Origin: Firmicutes bacterium UBA1065
GTDB taxonomy: Bacteria; Bacillota; Clostridia; Tissierellales; Sedimentibacteraceae
NCBI GenBank assembly: GCA_002316225.1
Contig: DCDC01000024.1
Location: forward strand, 1-31,170
DNA length: 31,170 nucleotides
Direction: 5' to 3'
Shown here: positions 23,084 to 31,128 of the stretch, piece by piece
Numbering within the stretch: the stretch's first letter is position 1
How the letters are laid out: each line of letters starts with the position of its first letter
The notes under the pieces: model-generated
Database searches by the model: none
Told to the model about the DNA's origin: nothing
The model's input: the letters and a program-made list of their open reading frames with translations, nothing else
Translations under genes and position numbers: made by a program

Positions 23084-24169
23084 TTATTCGTAAATGTATA
23101 CTAACCTGTCACCCACCATGTCCATGTTCAGATAGTCTTCGTGTCTTTTTGGAATGGTAACAAGATCAGGATTGCCGTCACTTATAAATCTCTCTCTCTT
23201 GTTTTGTTCAAATTGTTTAAAATAATCCCACATGCCGCAGCCATCCACATTTATTTCACTTGCCGTCACCCTGTAGAGGCTGTTGAAATTCGTCAATATG
23301 TCAAAGGGAGAATAAGCTGGTCTCCAGCCTACGTCCAGGCTTGCTATAATCCTGTATTTATTGCCTTCATATTCTCCTTCGAGCATGTATTCGATATAAT
23401 CCTCCTTTGGGTTGCTGCCGTGGGGTAAGGCCAGGGTCTCAACCGTATATTCAGGCAAATACTCATGAATTATTTTATTTATCAAACCTATTTCAATTTG
23501 TATTTGTTCGGGACCTAAGTCTTCTATTTTTTCGTGGCTGTAGGTATGGTTTCCTATATCATATCCATTTTCCACAAGCCACTTAAGCTTGTCCTCTACA
23601 TACTTTTCCTGGCCAAAGGGGTTGGATCCTAAGAAAAAGCTTGCCGTCACATTAAAATCCGGATACCTTTCCTTAAACTCTTCCAAAATTCCGACGGCAC
23701 AATCGGGGTCCAGAACCATTTCCCCGTTCTTTTCAATCAGGTTGAAATTATTCTGCCTTCCGTCGTCAAAGGTCAGTATTATGGGTGTAAATCCTGCTTC
23801 CGTATTTATTTCTCCCCTGGCATAATCATTTAGGCTTATCATCCTGTAACCGTTTTGATACATGTATTCCAAATCCTTGCGGAAATTATCGACGCTTCTT
23901 TGCCATGTAGATTCTTCCTGCCCAATTCCGTGATACATCAATATCATTATTTCTCCAAGTTCATTAGGCTGCAGGGATAAATCAACAGCCCCGATAATAT
24001 CTTCTTCTGTCGGCTCTTTTTCTTCTTCAAATTGTGTTTCTTCTTCTAACTCTTGCTCTTCTCCGGGAACAGGATCTGCAGGCATATCCGGCGGAGTTTG
24101 AGCTGAAGGGGTGGCTGCTTCGCATCCCACCAAAATTAATAAGACAATTATTACAAGCGCTTTTTTCAT
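23084..24169 (-). CDS. Polysaccharide deacetylase (NodB-fold) lipoprotein, 361 aa
   Basis: An extracytoplasmic carbohydrate deacetylase. The signal peptide ends in LILVGC (Cys16 lipidated). An acidic, Pro/Glu-rich linker (about 17-60) precedes the NodB domain (about 70-290), with MYHGIG, the metal/catalytic motif TFDDGRQNN and the second motif GNHTYSH, which supply the Asp-Asp-His-His set. A C-terminal ~70-residue extension (VTASEINVDGCGMWDYF) follows. Likely substrates are peptidoglycan or other cell-wall amino sugars. TTAGGAGGATGTA sits before the ATG, and the promoter matches well. Confidence 0.92.
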   Translation of the reverse strand: MKKALVIIVLLILVGCEAATPSAQTPPDMPADPVPGEEQELEEETQFEEEKEPTEEDIIGAVDLSLQPNELGEIMILMYHGIGQEESTWQRSVDNFRKDLEYMYQNGYRMISLNDYARGEINTEAGFTPIILTFDDGRQNNFNLIEKNGEMVLDPDCAVGILEEFKERYPDFNVTASFFLGSNPFGQEKYVEDKLKWLVENGYDIGNHTYSHEKIEDLGPEQIQIEIGLINKIIHEYLPEYTVETLALPHGSNPKEDYIEYMLEGEYEGNKYRIIASLDVGWRPAYSPFDILTNFNSLYRVTASEINVDGCGMWDYFKQFEQNKRERFISDGNPDLVTIPKRHEDYLNMDMVGDRLVYIYE

Positions 24170-24195
24170 TACATCCTCCTAATACTCTTAGCTTC

Positions 24196-24224
24196 ATTCT
24201 ATACTATTCAAAAGTATATGTCCA
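24196..24224 (-). promoter_or_regulatory. Promoter of the polysaccharide deacetylase gene
   Basis: On the minus strand TGGACA (24219-24224) and TAGAAT (24196-24201) are 17 bases apart, 26 bases before the start codon. Confidence 0.55.
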
Positions 24225-24267
24225 TACCCGGTATTTTCAAATTTTTGTTTATTATTGGTTCCTGCTT

Positions 24268-24276
24268 TGGTATAAT
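24268..24276 (+). promoter_or_regulatory. Extended -10 promoter of the DUF4364 gene
   Basis: TGGTATAAT is present (-10 at 24271-24276), 75 bases upstream of the start. The -35 match is poor. The 5' leader between shows no clear structure. Confidence 0.5.
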
Positions 24277-24350
24277 GGTTTTAGTACATATGCTTGGTAA
24301 GTCAAGTCAGATACGTAATACCACGGCCGGTTAACTAAGAGGAGGTTAAT

Positions 24351-24872
24351 TTGAAAAGCGATAACAAGAATGCACAAGACAAGCTTAAACTCTTGTATAT
24401 ATTGGATTATATCGGTTTGCCCCTTACAAATATTGAAATTACAAATTATATATTGGAATACGGCATAATGGATTATTTCACCCTCCAGCTTTTGCTTGGA
24501 GACCTTTGTGACTCGGAACTGACTCTTCTTAAGCCAAATAACGGAAGTGAATACTATTCGGTTTCAAAGACAGGCAAGGCTGCTTTGGAAATGTTCAGGG
24601 ATAAGCTGCCCCAATACTTCATTGATGAAGTAGAAAGTAATTTTTCCCGGATAAGAAAACAAATTAAAAAAGAAAGAGAATTATTCGGCCATTATTACAA
24701 GAGAAATGAGGATGAATATATTGTGGCTCTCCAGGTAACTGAAAATTCCACTGCTATCTTTAATCTGAGCATAAATGTTCCTGATGAAAGAACTGCAAGA
24801 AAAATAATCAGCAAATGGAAGATGGCGCCTGAAGAAATATTCGGCCATATAATGAAGGCTTTGACGGATTAA
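24351..24872 (+). CDS. DUF4364 family protein, winged-helix-like, 173 aa
   Basis: A small cytoplasmic protein of the clostridial DUF4364 family. The N-terminal half (about 8-75) looks like a winged helix: LKLLYILDYIGLPLTNIEI, then LQLLLGDLCDSELTLLK and a YYSVSKTGKAALEMF wing, the layout of PadR/MarR-like regulators. The C-terminal half is basic and mixed alpha/beta. DNA binding is plausible and the target unknown. It starts with TTG, supported by GAGGAGGTTAAT directly upstream and no nearby in-frame ATG. Its end overlaps the convergent propeller gene by four bases, and its terminator lies inside that gene. Confidence 0.85.
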   Translation: MKSDNKNAQDKLKLLYILDYIGLPLTNIEITNYILEYGIMDYFTLQLLLGDLCDSELTLLKPNNGSEYYSVSKTGKAALEMFRDKLPQYFIDEVESNFSRIRKQIKKERELFGHYYKRNEDEYIVALQVTENSTAIFNLSINVPDERTARKIISKWKMAPEEIFGHIMKALTD

Positions 24873-25759
24873 GGTATAACCTTGATTAAATTAGGTATAA
24901 ATTGAAGTTTTAAAGACCTGACCTTGCGGTCTTTTTTTTCTAATATATCAATTTGCTCTTTTTTGGAATTTGTTACATAAATATTTTTGCTTCCGCAAGA
25001 AAGGGCTTCCGGATATCCGCCCAGGTATATTTTTTTTATTATCTTTCTTGATCCTGCATCTGCAATATAAAGGCTCTTATCAACCATATTAAGTACATAG
25101 ACCCTGTTGTTATCATGATCCAGCAGAAAATCGGAAGCAAGGCCGTCTATTGTCATTGTATCTTCAATCCTGCCGTCAGGTATATTTATAAAATTTATCT
25201 TAGTTTGAATAATCCCGTTTACAAAATAGGTCATAACTACCAAAGTGTCTTCCAAAAGGTATAAGTGCATTGGCTTACCATCAGTTTTAAAGGTCCTGCT
25301 TAATCCACCGGATAAATTGTATTCAGCCACTTCATTTTCTTCATAGCAAGATGCATACAAGGTCTTGTATCTTTCCGAGTATTTAACGTCATGGGTTTTT
25401 ATGCCTGCTGGAATCGACCCTGTTAAGGTAAAAGTTTTAAAATCAATGATTGATATGTTGTCTGATTCAAAATTTGCTACATATATATTTTCCTTGTCCA
25501 GGCACATGTGGCGGGGATCTCTTCCCACATTGGTTTCATAAAAACTATTTCTCTCGTCAAACTTATAGATTTTATTGTTGTAGGAATCAGCCATATACAC
25601 GGAATTATCATAAAATTCAAGGCTGTGAATGGCAAAACAGCTGCTTGCACCCATATATAAGGCCTTATTGACTATATAATCATCATCAAAAAGTTCAATC
25701 AGAAAAATAAATAATTTCCCCTGACTTGTGCCGGTCGCAATTATTTTCTCGTCATGCAT
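24869..25759 (-). CDS. YncE/YVTN-type beta-propeller protein, 296 aa
   Basis: Repeated ~40-residue blade patterns are visible: SVYMADSYNNKIYKF, NIYVANFESDNISII, TLYASCYEENEVAEY, RVYVLNMVDKSLYIA and NIYVTNSKKEQIDIL. This is the YVTN/YncE propeller pattern of about six blades. No signal peptide or lipobox is seen, so it is predicted to be cytoplasmic or attached by an unknown route. The start at 25759 was chosen because GGAGGTGATTGGA precedes it; the in-frame ATG 15 bases upstream lies before that site. The function is unknown; such propellers bind proteins or ligands and sometimes occur in spore coats. The 3' end overlaps the convergent DUF4364 gene. Confidence 0.82.
   Translation of the reverse strand: MHDEKIIATGTSQGKLFIFLIELFDDDYIVNKALYMGASSCFAIHSLEFYDNSVYMADSYNNKIYKFDERNSFYETNVGRDPRHMCLDKENIYVANFESDNISIIDFKTFTLTGSIPAGIKTHDVKYSERYKTLYASCYEENEVAEYNLSGGLSRTFKTDGKPMHLYLLEDTLVVMTYFVNGIIQTKINFINIPDGRIEDTMTIDGLASDFLLDHDNNRVYVLNMVDKSLYIADAGSRKIIKKIYLGGYPEALSCGSKNIYVTNSKKEQIDILEKKDRKVRSLKLQFIPNLIKVIP
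24912..24939 (+). terminator. Rho-independent terminator of the DUF4364 gene, inside the opposing coding region
   Basis: A 7-bp stem AAAGACC/GGTCTTT (24912-24918 with 24928-24934) with a 9-base loop runs into eight T (24932-24939). It lies 40 bases past the DUF4364 stop, within the antisense 3' end of the propeller gene. Confidence 0.8.
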
Positions 25760-25830
25760 TCCAATCACCTCCATATAGTTTATGATTCAAACCAAAGGAA
25801 GTGATTATTTTTAGTGATTTATCGTTATAA

Positions 25831-25855
25831 TAAAATAACAGCCTTAAGCTGTTAT
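25831..25855 (-). terminator. Probable terminator after the LysM gene
   Basis: An 8-bp stem ATAACAGC/GCTGTTAT (25835-25842 with 25848-25855) with a CTTAA loop is followed on the minus strand by TTATTTTATTAT. It lies about 110 bases after the LysM gene stop and ahead of the propeller gene. The T-run is imperfect. Confidence 0.55.
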
Positions 25856-25966
25856 CATACAAAATTCCTATCCATTCGTAACGGGTATAAAAAATAATTT
25901 GAAGAACCTCATGCATGGTCGGGCCTTAATGAGATTCTTCGCTAAAATCAGAATTAATATTAAGAC

Positions 25967-26671
25967 TTATGCACTTGGGATGCACACCCTTGTTCCTGCT
26001 ATCAAGAAATTTGCCGGCCTCAAATGGGGATTAGCAATAAGTAATCTTGACGGTGTGATGTTGTTGGCCATAGCAACCGAGGAAAGGCTGTCTCCCGGCT
26101 GGATTACATATTCCCGGGTGGTTCCCTGGGGGCACTCTATATAGGTTTCTGCCGGTATGCACAATTCAGTTCCGGGAACTATTATCTCGGGATTGAAATT
26201 CCTGTTTGCTTCCCTTAATTCATTTAAACTTAAATTGTAAGATATCAATATGTCGCTTAACCTGGTCCCTTCTTGTATAGTAACTACCGTACCGAAAGGA
26301 CAACCCGGAGGAACATTTGGTATGCATATTTCCTGGCCTACCTTCAAATCATAAGGATTTGCCTCAGGGTTGGCTTCTAAGAGCAAATTCAATGGTATGC
26401 CGTATCTTTGAGCAATATTATAAAAACTATCTCCTTCCCTTATGATATAATAAGCCCCGTTTATGCAGGGGGGTCTTGCGGGAACCCTTGGCACACAAAT
26501 GGTCATTCCTTCGGTTAAGGACCTCAGTCTCAAGGTTGGGTTCAGTTCAATCAGACCCACCAGGTTCGTTCCAAACCTTGCCGCAATGGAATTTAACGTG
26601 TCTCCCGGCTGCACCTCATAAGGCATTGAATATATATTAGGGCATAGCTGCTGATTTTGTCCATAAATCAC
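25967..26671 (-). CDS. Protein with four tandem LysM domains, 234 aa
   Basis: Almost the whole protein is four LysM modules of ~45 residues joined by short Pro/Cys linkers: YEVQPGDTLNSIAARFG, YIIREGDSFYNIAQRYG, VTIQEGTRLSDILISYN and YVIQPGDSLSSVAMANN, each ending in a G-x-x-(I/L)CIP segment. LysM binds N-acetylglucosamine-containing glycans such as peptidoglycan. No signal peptide or catalytic domain is present. Signal-less multi-LysM proteins in Clostridia are often spore-associated, which I infer here without proof. The start is taken as GTG at 26671, six bases after GAGGTG; another GTG nine bases upstream overlaps that site. Each module carries a conserved Cys just before the final Ile-Pro, so disulfide cross-links are possible. 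Confidence 0.85.
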   Translation of the reverse strand: MIYGQNQQLCPNIYSMPYEVQPGDTLNSIAARFGTNLVGLIELNPTLRLRSLTEGMTICVPRVPARPPCINGAYYIIREGDSFYNIAQRYGIPLNLLLEANPEANPYDLKVGQEICIPNVPPGCPFGTVVTIQEGTRLSDILISYNLSLNELREANRNFNPEIIVPGTELCIPAETYIECPQGTTREYVIQPGDSLSSVAMANNITPSRLLIANPHLRPANFLIAGTRVCIPSA

Positions 26672-26749
26672 TATAATCACCTCATATTATAATTTGTTAG
26701 TTTATAATATTCATGATATAGTGAATGTTTCCACATATGCCTCTTTACT

Positions 26750-27187
26750 TTATTCAAACTTTTTTCTTTCTTCAACTGCTAACTTGTCGCATCTTTCATT
26801 GTAATCATGTCCCTTGTGCCCCGGAACATGGACGAATTTTACCTTGTGAGGGGCTGCGGCCTTCAAAAGCCTTTGCCACAATTCCTTGTTCATGACTGCT
26901 TTGCCGTCTGATTTTTTCCAGTTCCTTTTCTGCCACTCATCAATCCATCCCTTATTGAAGGCGTCGGTAACATACCTTGAATCCGTAACTATGGTTACAT
27001 CACAGGGCTCTTTCAGGGCTTCAAGCCCGGTGATCACACCCATGAGCTCCATCTGGTTGTTGGTGGTATTTGCTTCCCCGCCGGAAAGCTCAAGCTCCTG
27101 TCCCTTATACTCCAGTATTACCCCATATCCTCCGGGGCCCGGATTTTTGCTGCAGGCCCCGTCTGAATATATATTAACTTTTTTCAT
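26750..27187 (-). CDS. rnhA: Ribonuclease HI, 145 aa
   Basis: Degrades the RNA strand of RNA-DNA hybrids. The four acidic catalytic residues are visible in context: Asp in YSDGACSKNPG, Glu in NNQMELMGV, Asp in VTDSRYV and Asp in NERCDKLA, with the basic protrusion WQKRNWKKSDGK and the His loop in VPGHKGHDYN. The length is typical of type 1 RNase H. The start overlaps the serA stop by four bases (ATGA) with GGGAGC upstream, so the two are co-transcribed. Confidence 0.97.
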   Translation of the reverse strand: MKKVNIYSDGACSKNPGPGGYGVILEYKGQELELSGGEANTTNNQMELMGVITGLEALKEPCDVTIVTDSRYVTDAFNKGWIDEWQKRNWKKSDGKAVMNKELWQRLLKAAAPHKVKFVHVPGHKGHDYNERCDKLAVEERKKFE

Positions 27188-28365
27188 CTTTCGGCTCCCT
27201 TGTTTTTAATAAACATTATTCTTAATATTCCATAATGCTCCTGCAATTCGTTAAGCTTATCTACATTGAACTCACCGATTACATCGATTATGGAGCAGGC
27301 ATAGTCTCCTTTTGATTTATTGACCATACCGATAATATTGACATTATGAGATGCAAGGGCGGTAGAAATTTTACCAATCATATTGGGAATATTCTTATTC
27401 AACACAACAATCCTGTCAGTCCCAGGATACCTGTCCATGGAGCAATCGGGAAAATTAACGGAATTTGTTATATTGCCCTTTTCCAAATAATCAGTAAGCT
27501 CTTTTATCGCCATTTCGGCGCAGTTTTCTTCTGCCTCGATGGTAGATCCTCCCAAATGGGGGATGCACAAGGTATTCTTTGCCCTTAAGAGTTTTTCGTT
27601 GGGCAGGTCTGAAACATGGTACCCAACTTTGCCGCTTTCCAGAGCTTCAATCAAATCATCCTCGTTAATAACCCCGGAGCGAGCAAAATTAAGTATTTTT
27701 ACCCCGTCCTTCATAAGCTTGATATTGTCTTTATTTATATAATCCTTGGTTTCATTGTTATATGGAACATGAAGGGTGATATAATCGCTTTTTCTGTACA
27801 ATTCATTCACGTCATTTGTGTATTTAACATCCCAGGACAAGGCTAAGGCATTTTTAATGGAAATATATGGGTCATAGCCGATAACTTCCATACCCAATTT
27901 TACTCCTAAGTTAGCAACAAGATGACCTACATTGCCAAGCCCGATAACCCCAAGTGTCTTTCCCCTGAGTTCCGGCCCCACAAACTGTGATTTGCCTCTC
28001 TCTACGGTTTCAACCACGTTGCTTTCCAGTTTTTTTGTCCAGTCTATACTGTCAATAACCCTTCTTGAACTCATTAAGAGGCCTAATAAAGTCAGCTCGC
28101 AAACAGCATTGGCATTGGCCCCCGGAGTATTGAAAACAATGATTCCTTCTTCAGAGCATCTTTCGATGGGTATGTTGTTAACCCCGGCCCCTGATCTGGC
28201 TATAGCCTTCAGCCTTTTTGAAAAAACCATGTCATGAATATCCATACTTCTTATAATTATACCGTCAACATCTGACGTTTCTTTTCTTATTATTTCATAC
28301 TTTTCCTCGGGAAGCAAATCCAGGACCTCCAGAGGAATATCGCAAAATAATGCTATTTTATGCAT
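27184..28365 (-). CDS. serA: D-3-phosphoglycerate dehydrogenase, 393 aa
   Basis: First enzyme of serine synthesis, oxidising 3-phosphoglycerate with NAD. The nucleotide-binding domain has GVIGLGNVGHLVANLG (about 138-153), DPYI after the beta-B strand, and the conserved NFARSGVINEDDL and PHLGGSTIEAEENCA with its active-site His. Residues ~318-390 form an ACT domain (VVLNKNIPNMIGKISTALA) that probably senses serine. The length fits the short SerA form of Clostridia. GGGAGG lies 12 bases before the ATG. serC and serB are not in the window. It has its own sigma-A-type promoter and is followed by rnhA. Confidence 0.93.
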   Translation of the reverse strand: MHKIALFCDIPLEVLDLLPEEKYEIIRKETSDVDGIIIRSMDIHDMVFSKRLKAIARSGAGVNNIPIERCSEEGIIVFNTPGANANAVCELTLLGLLMSSRRVIDSIDWTKKLESNVVETVERGKSQFVGPELRGKTLGVIGLGNVGHLVANLGVKLGMEVIGYDPYISIKNALALSWDVKYTNDVNELYRKSDYITLHVPYNNETKDYINKDNIKLMKDGVKILNFARSGVINEDDLIEALESGKVGYHVSDLPNEKLLRAKNTLCIPHLGGSTIEAEENCAEMAIKELTDYLEKGNITNSVNFPDCSMDRYPGTDRIVVLNKNIPNMIGKISTALASHNVNIIGMVNKSKGDYACSIIDVIGEFNVDKLNELQEHYGILRIMFIKNKGAER

Positions 28366-28398
28366 TTTTGTCCACGTCCTCCCACTGTTTTAATGTTT

Positions 28399-28427
28399 AG
28401 TATACTGCCGATGTCATGTAAAATCAA
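28399..28427 (-). promoter_or_regulatory. Promoter of serA-rnhA
   Basis: On the minus strand TTGATT (28422-28427) and TATACT (28399-28404) are 17 bases apart, 34 bases from the serA start. Confidence 0.65.
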
Positions 28428-28446
28428 GTCTCAAGTTCATATATAT

Positions 28447-28477
28447 AAAAAACTAACCGTTGATTGGTCAACGGTTA
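28447..28477 (-). terminator. Rho-independent terminator of the 43-aa gene
   Basis: A perfect 10-bp stem (28454-28463 with 28468-28477) with a TTGG loop is followed on the minus strand by GTTTTTTA. It lies 70 bases after the small gene and insulates the serA promoter. Confidence 0.88.
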
Positions 28478-28546
28478 CATGATTATTAACATAGGTTTAA
28501 CAGAACTCAAGGGTATTTTTCACATTTTTATGTATCAGTTCCACCA

Positions 28547-28678
28547 TCACCTTCTACCGAAAAAATTATTTCCTCCCAGCAGGAAGAATACTATCAACAA
28601 TATAATCAACCATTCGCCCCAATCATTTGACCTGTCATCGCAGCAGGTAAAATTTGTTGCTTTTACTTCATCTGACAT
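28547..28678 (-). CDS. Small single-span membrane protein, 43 aa, possibly sporulation-related
   Basis: A short open frame, MSDEVKATNF at the start and GGNNFFGRR at the end, with one membrane helix in the middle (WLIILLIVFFLLGG, about 23-36). A TCCDD segment precedes the helix, and the C-terminus is basic, which sets a likely N-out or N-in hairpin-free single span. Evidence that it is real: GAGAGGTGAGTTAT before the ATG, a perfect terminator after it, and a possible sporulation-type promoter upstream. It resembles the general style of YjcZ-like small spore proteins (short, aromatic/Gly-rich, one helix), but I do not recognise the family with certainty. Confidence 0.7.
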   Translation of the reverse strand: MSDEVKATNFTCCDDRSNDWGEWLIILLIVFFLLGGNNFFGRR

Positions 28679-28705
28679 ATAACTCACCTCTCTTAATTTA
28701 TAGTT

Positions 28706-28732
28706 TAATATATGTCAGATAAAAAAAATTGT
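28706..28732 (-). promoter_or_regulatory. Possible sigma-K-type promoter of the 43-aa gene
   Basis: On the minus strand CATATATTA (28706-28714) matches the sigma-K -10 pattern CATANNNTA, with AC (28731-28732) 16 bases upstream as in the minimal sigma-K -35. These are short patterns in AT-rich DNA, so the match may be chance. Confidence 0.35.
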
Positions 28733-28772
28733 GATTTTATATGCCGTAAATTTCTTTTTATTTTTCCCGGCT

Positions 28773-29933
28773 CTACATGATTTCTCTTGTCGCCAGTACC
28801 TTTTCAATCAGGTCCGGAATATTTAACTTGCTTTCGGATCTCTTGATATTCTCAAGCCTTGGATTGATCAGGGGATGGGCCGGTGCAAAAACAGAGCAGC
28901 AATCATCATAGGGCAGGATTGAAGTTTCATAGGTTCCTATTTCTTTTGCAATTTTTATTATTTCGGTTTTATCCAATCCTACAAGAGGTTTAAGAACAGG
29001 CATAGTTATGGCTTCTTCAATAACAACCATTGATTTCATGGTTTGGCTGGCAACCTGGCCTAAGCTTTCGCCGGTTATAAGCATATCCATCTTGTTTTCC
29101 ACTGCAATTTTTTCGGCAATCCTCATCATAAACCGTCTTGCCAATATGGTAGTTTCTTCTTCCCTGCAAAATTCCCTTATGGCTTTGTGGACTTCAAGCA
29201 TATTAACGGAATGCAGCTTCATTTTTCCGCAGTATTCTTCCAGCTTTTCCTTCAATTTTAAAACTTTTTCATTAGCCCTTTCAGATGTAAAAGGATAGGT
29301 GTGAAAATAAAGGGCATCAATTTCTACCCCTCTTTTAGCTATCATATAGCCTGCTACCGGGCTGTCGATTCCGCCGGACAGCAAAAGCAGGGCCCTGCCG
29401 TTTGAGCCGACAGGAAGGCCTCCCAGGCTTTTAATCCTATCCGTTGATATGTAACAGGATTTCTTAATATCTATATAGATTTCCACATCCGGGTTATGAA
29501 CATCTACTTTTACGGACCTGAACTTCTCTAAAATTTTGCCCCCAACCAAGGCATTGAAATCCATTGATTTTATGGGAAAATTCTTGTCTGTCCTGTTGGT
29601 CTTTACCTTAAATGTTTTTATATCCTTCTTTTCCAGAAGATATGCAAACAATTCAAGAGTTTTGTCTATGATTGCATCAACATCCTTGCCGGATTTTACG
29701 GAAGGGCTTATATTTGATATGCCGAAAATCTTTCTTACCCTTTCGATTATTTGATCCATATCCTCATGATTTTTCGTTTCCACATAAACCTTGCCCGAAT
29801 CCTTGTATACGGTTACACCATTAAAGTCTTTAAGAGCATATTTAATTTGATCTGTCAGCCTTTGCTCAAAAGACCCCCTGTTCTTTCCTTTTAAAAACAG
29901 TTCTCCAAAACTTACTGCAGCTATATTGTACAT
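28773..29933 (-). CDS. thiI: tRNA 4-thiouridine synthase ThiI, 386 aa
   Basis: Adenylates tRNA uridine-8 and transfers sulfur to form 4-thiouridine; it may also serve thiazole synthesis. An N-terminal ferredoxin-like region and THUMP domain (about 60-165) bind tRNA. The PP-loop is LLLLSGGIDSPVAGYM (about 181-196), followed by the family motifs YFHTYPFTSERA, ITGESLGQVASQT and DDCCSVFAPAHP. As in most Gram-positive forms, the C-terminal rhodanese domain of E. coli ThiI is missing, so sulfur is expected to come directly from the cysteine desulfurase encoded one base upstream. AGAGAGGATAAT lies before the ATG. Confidence 0.97.
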   Translation of the reverse strand: MYNIAAVSFGELFLKGKNRGSFEQRLTDQIKYALKDFNGVTVYKDSGKVYVETKNHEDMDQIIERVRKIFGISNISPSVKSGKDVDAIIDKTLELFAYLLEKKDIKTFKVKTNRTDKNFPIKSMDFNALVGGKILEKFRSVKVDVHNPDVEIYIDIKKSCYISTDRIKSLGGLPVGSNGRALLLLSGGIDSPVAGYMIAKRGVEIDALYFHTYPFTSERANEKVLKLKEKLEEYCGKMKLHSVNMLEVHKAIREFCREEETTILARRFMMRIAEKIAVENKMDMLITGESLGQVASQTMKSMVVIEEAITMPVLKPLVGLDKTEIIKIAKEIGTYETSILPYDDCCSVFAPAHPLINPRLENIKRSESKLNIPDLIEKVLATREIM

Positions 29934-29934
29934 A

Positions 29935-31080
29935 TTATCCTCTCTTTGTTATGCTTCTGATATCTTTTACGGCTTGTTTAATATTGTCTATTACATATTC
30001 CACCTCGTCAAAGGTGTTAAAATAACCCAAACTTATGCGGACTGCCCCTTCCCGGTACTCATGTCCCAGCTTTATGGCTTCCAGTATCCTGTTATCCCTT
30101 GCCTTGGAAGAGCATGCAGACCCGGTGGATACATAAATGTCTTTGCCCTCCAAATAGTGGACCAGTACTTCTCCCGGCACATTTTTAAAGGATATGTTTA
30201 TGATATGGGGAGCCCCGTCCCTGGGGTTATTGAATTTTATGTCATCAATCTCTTCTTTTAATCGCTTCATGTACAAATCTTTTAAGTCATACAGCTTTTT
30301 AACTTCCCGGTCAAAGCTCTCGTACAGGAGATCGCAGGCCTTGCCGAATCCTATAATCCCGGAAGTGTTTTCGGTACCCGACCGTATTCCCCTCTCCTGG
30401 CCTCCCCCGTAAACCAGGGGGGCGAGCTTTATTGAATGGCGGATGTACAAGCCTCCCACTCCCTTGGGCCCGTGAATTTTATGGCTGCTGAAAGCCAGGG
30501 TATCAAGGGGGGTTTTTTGAACATCAATCTTTATTTTCCCGTAAGACTGGACCCCATCTACATGAAACCTGGTATTCTTATTTTTATCCTTGATGACAGC
30601 CCCTATTTCATTAATATCCTGCACCGTGCCTATTTCATTATTGACATGCATTATGGATACCAAACGGGTCCTTTCATCGACCATGGTACTTAGTTCCTCG
30701 ATATTTATTTTGCCATTTTCATCCGTATCAAGGTACTTAACCCTGCATTTGCCTTCCAGTTGTTTAAAAACATTGTATACTGACGGATGCTCGATTTTAG
30801 TGGTAATTATGCTGTCATCCCTGTTAAGATTTGACAAGTGCCCGAAAATTGCTATATTATTGCTTTCAGTCCCTCCACCGGTAAAATAAATTTCCTCAGC
30901 TTTTGCACCGATTAATTTTGCTGCGGACTTCCTGGCTTCTTCAATCTTTTTTTCTGCCATGAGCCCCATCCTGTGCAGGGAAGAAGGATTACCGTAATAG
31001 TTTTCGTTTACGTCTATTATTTCTTTCAGTACTTCATTTCTTACCCTAGTTGTTGCACTGTTATCCAAATATACCAGCAT
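29935..31080 (-). CDS. nifS: Cysteine desulfurase, NifS/IscS type, 381 aa
   Basis: A PLP enzyme that takes sulfur from cysteine as an enzyme persulfide. The start YLDNSATTRVR, the GTESNNIAI block, HVNNEIGTVQDI, the PLP lysine in FSSHKIHGPKGVGG and the active-site Cys in YVSTGSACSSKARD are all present. The Cys loop is the longer class-I type. The length is typical. Coupling to thiI with a one-base gap marks it as the dedicated sulfur donor for tRNA thiolation, with possible Fe-S roles. GAGAGAGGCTCAT precedes the ATG. Its promoter is not obvious. Confidence 0.96.
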   Translation of the reverse strand: MLVYLDNSATTRVRNEVLKEIIDVNENYYGNPSSLHRMGLMAEKKIEEARKSAAKLIGAKAEEIYFTGGGTESNNIAIFGHLSNLNRDDSIITTKIEHPSVYNVFKQLEGKCRVKYLDTDENGKINIEELSTMVDERTRLVSIMHVNNEIGTVQDINEIGAVIKDKNKNTRFHVDGVQSYGKIKIDVQKTPLDTLAFSSHKIHGPKGVGGLYIRHSIKLAPLVYGGGQERGIRSGTENTSGIIGFGKACDLLYESFDREVKKLYDLKDLYMKRLKEEIDDIKFNNPRDGAPHIINISFKNVPGEVLVHYLEGKDIYVSTGSACSSKARDNRILEAIKLGHEYREGAVRISLGYFNTFDEVEYVIDNIKQAVKDIRSITKRG

Positions 31081-31128
31081 ATGAGCCTCTCTCTTTTCAT
31101 AAATTTTGAATCTTTAAGTATATAAATT

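Noticed and set aside
25899..26144. Plus-strand 81-codon open frame near the LysM gene
   Set aside because: It lies antisense to the LysM coding region with no ribosome site and no recognisable protein pattern.
28464..28682. Plus-strand 72-codon open frame
   Set aside because: It has no ribosome site, runs through a terminator stem and is antisense to the better supported 43-residue gene.
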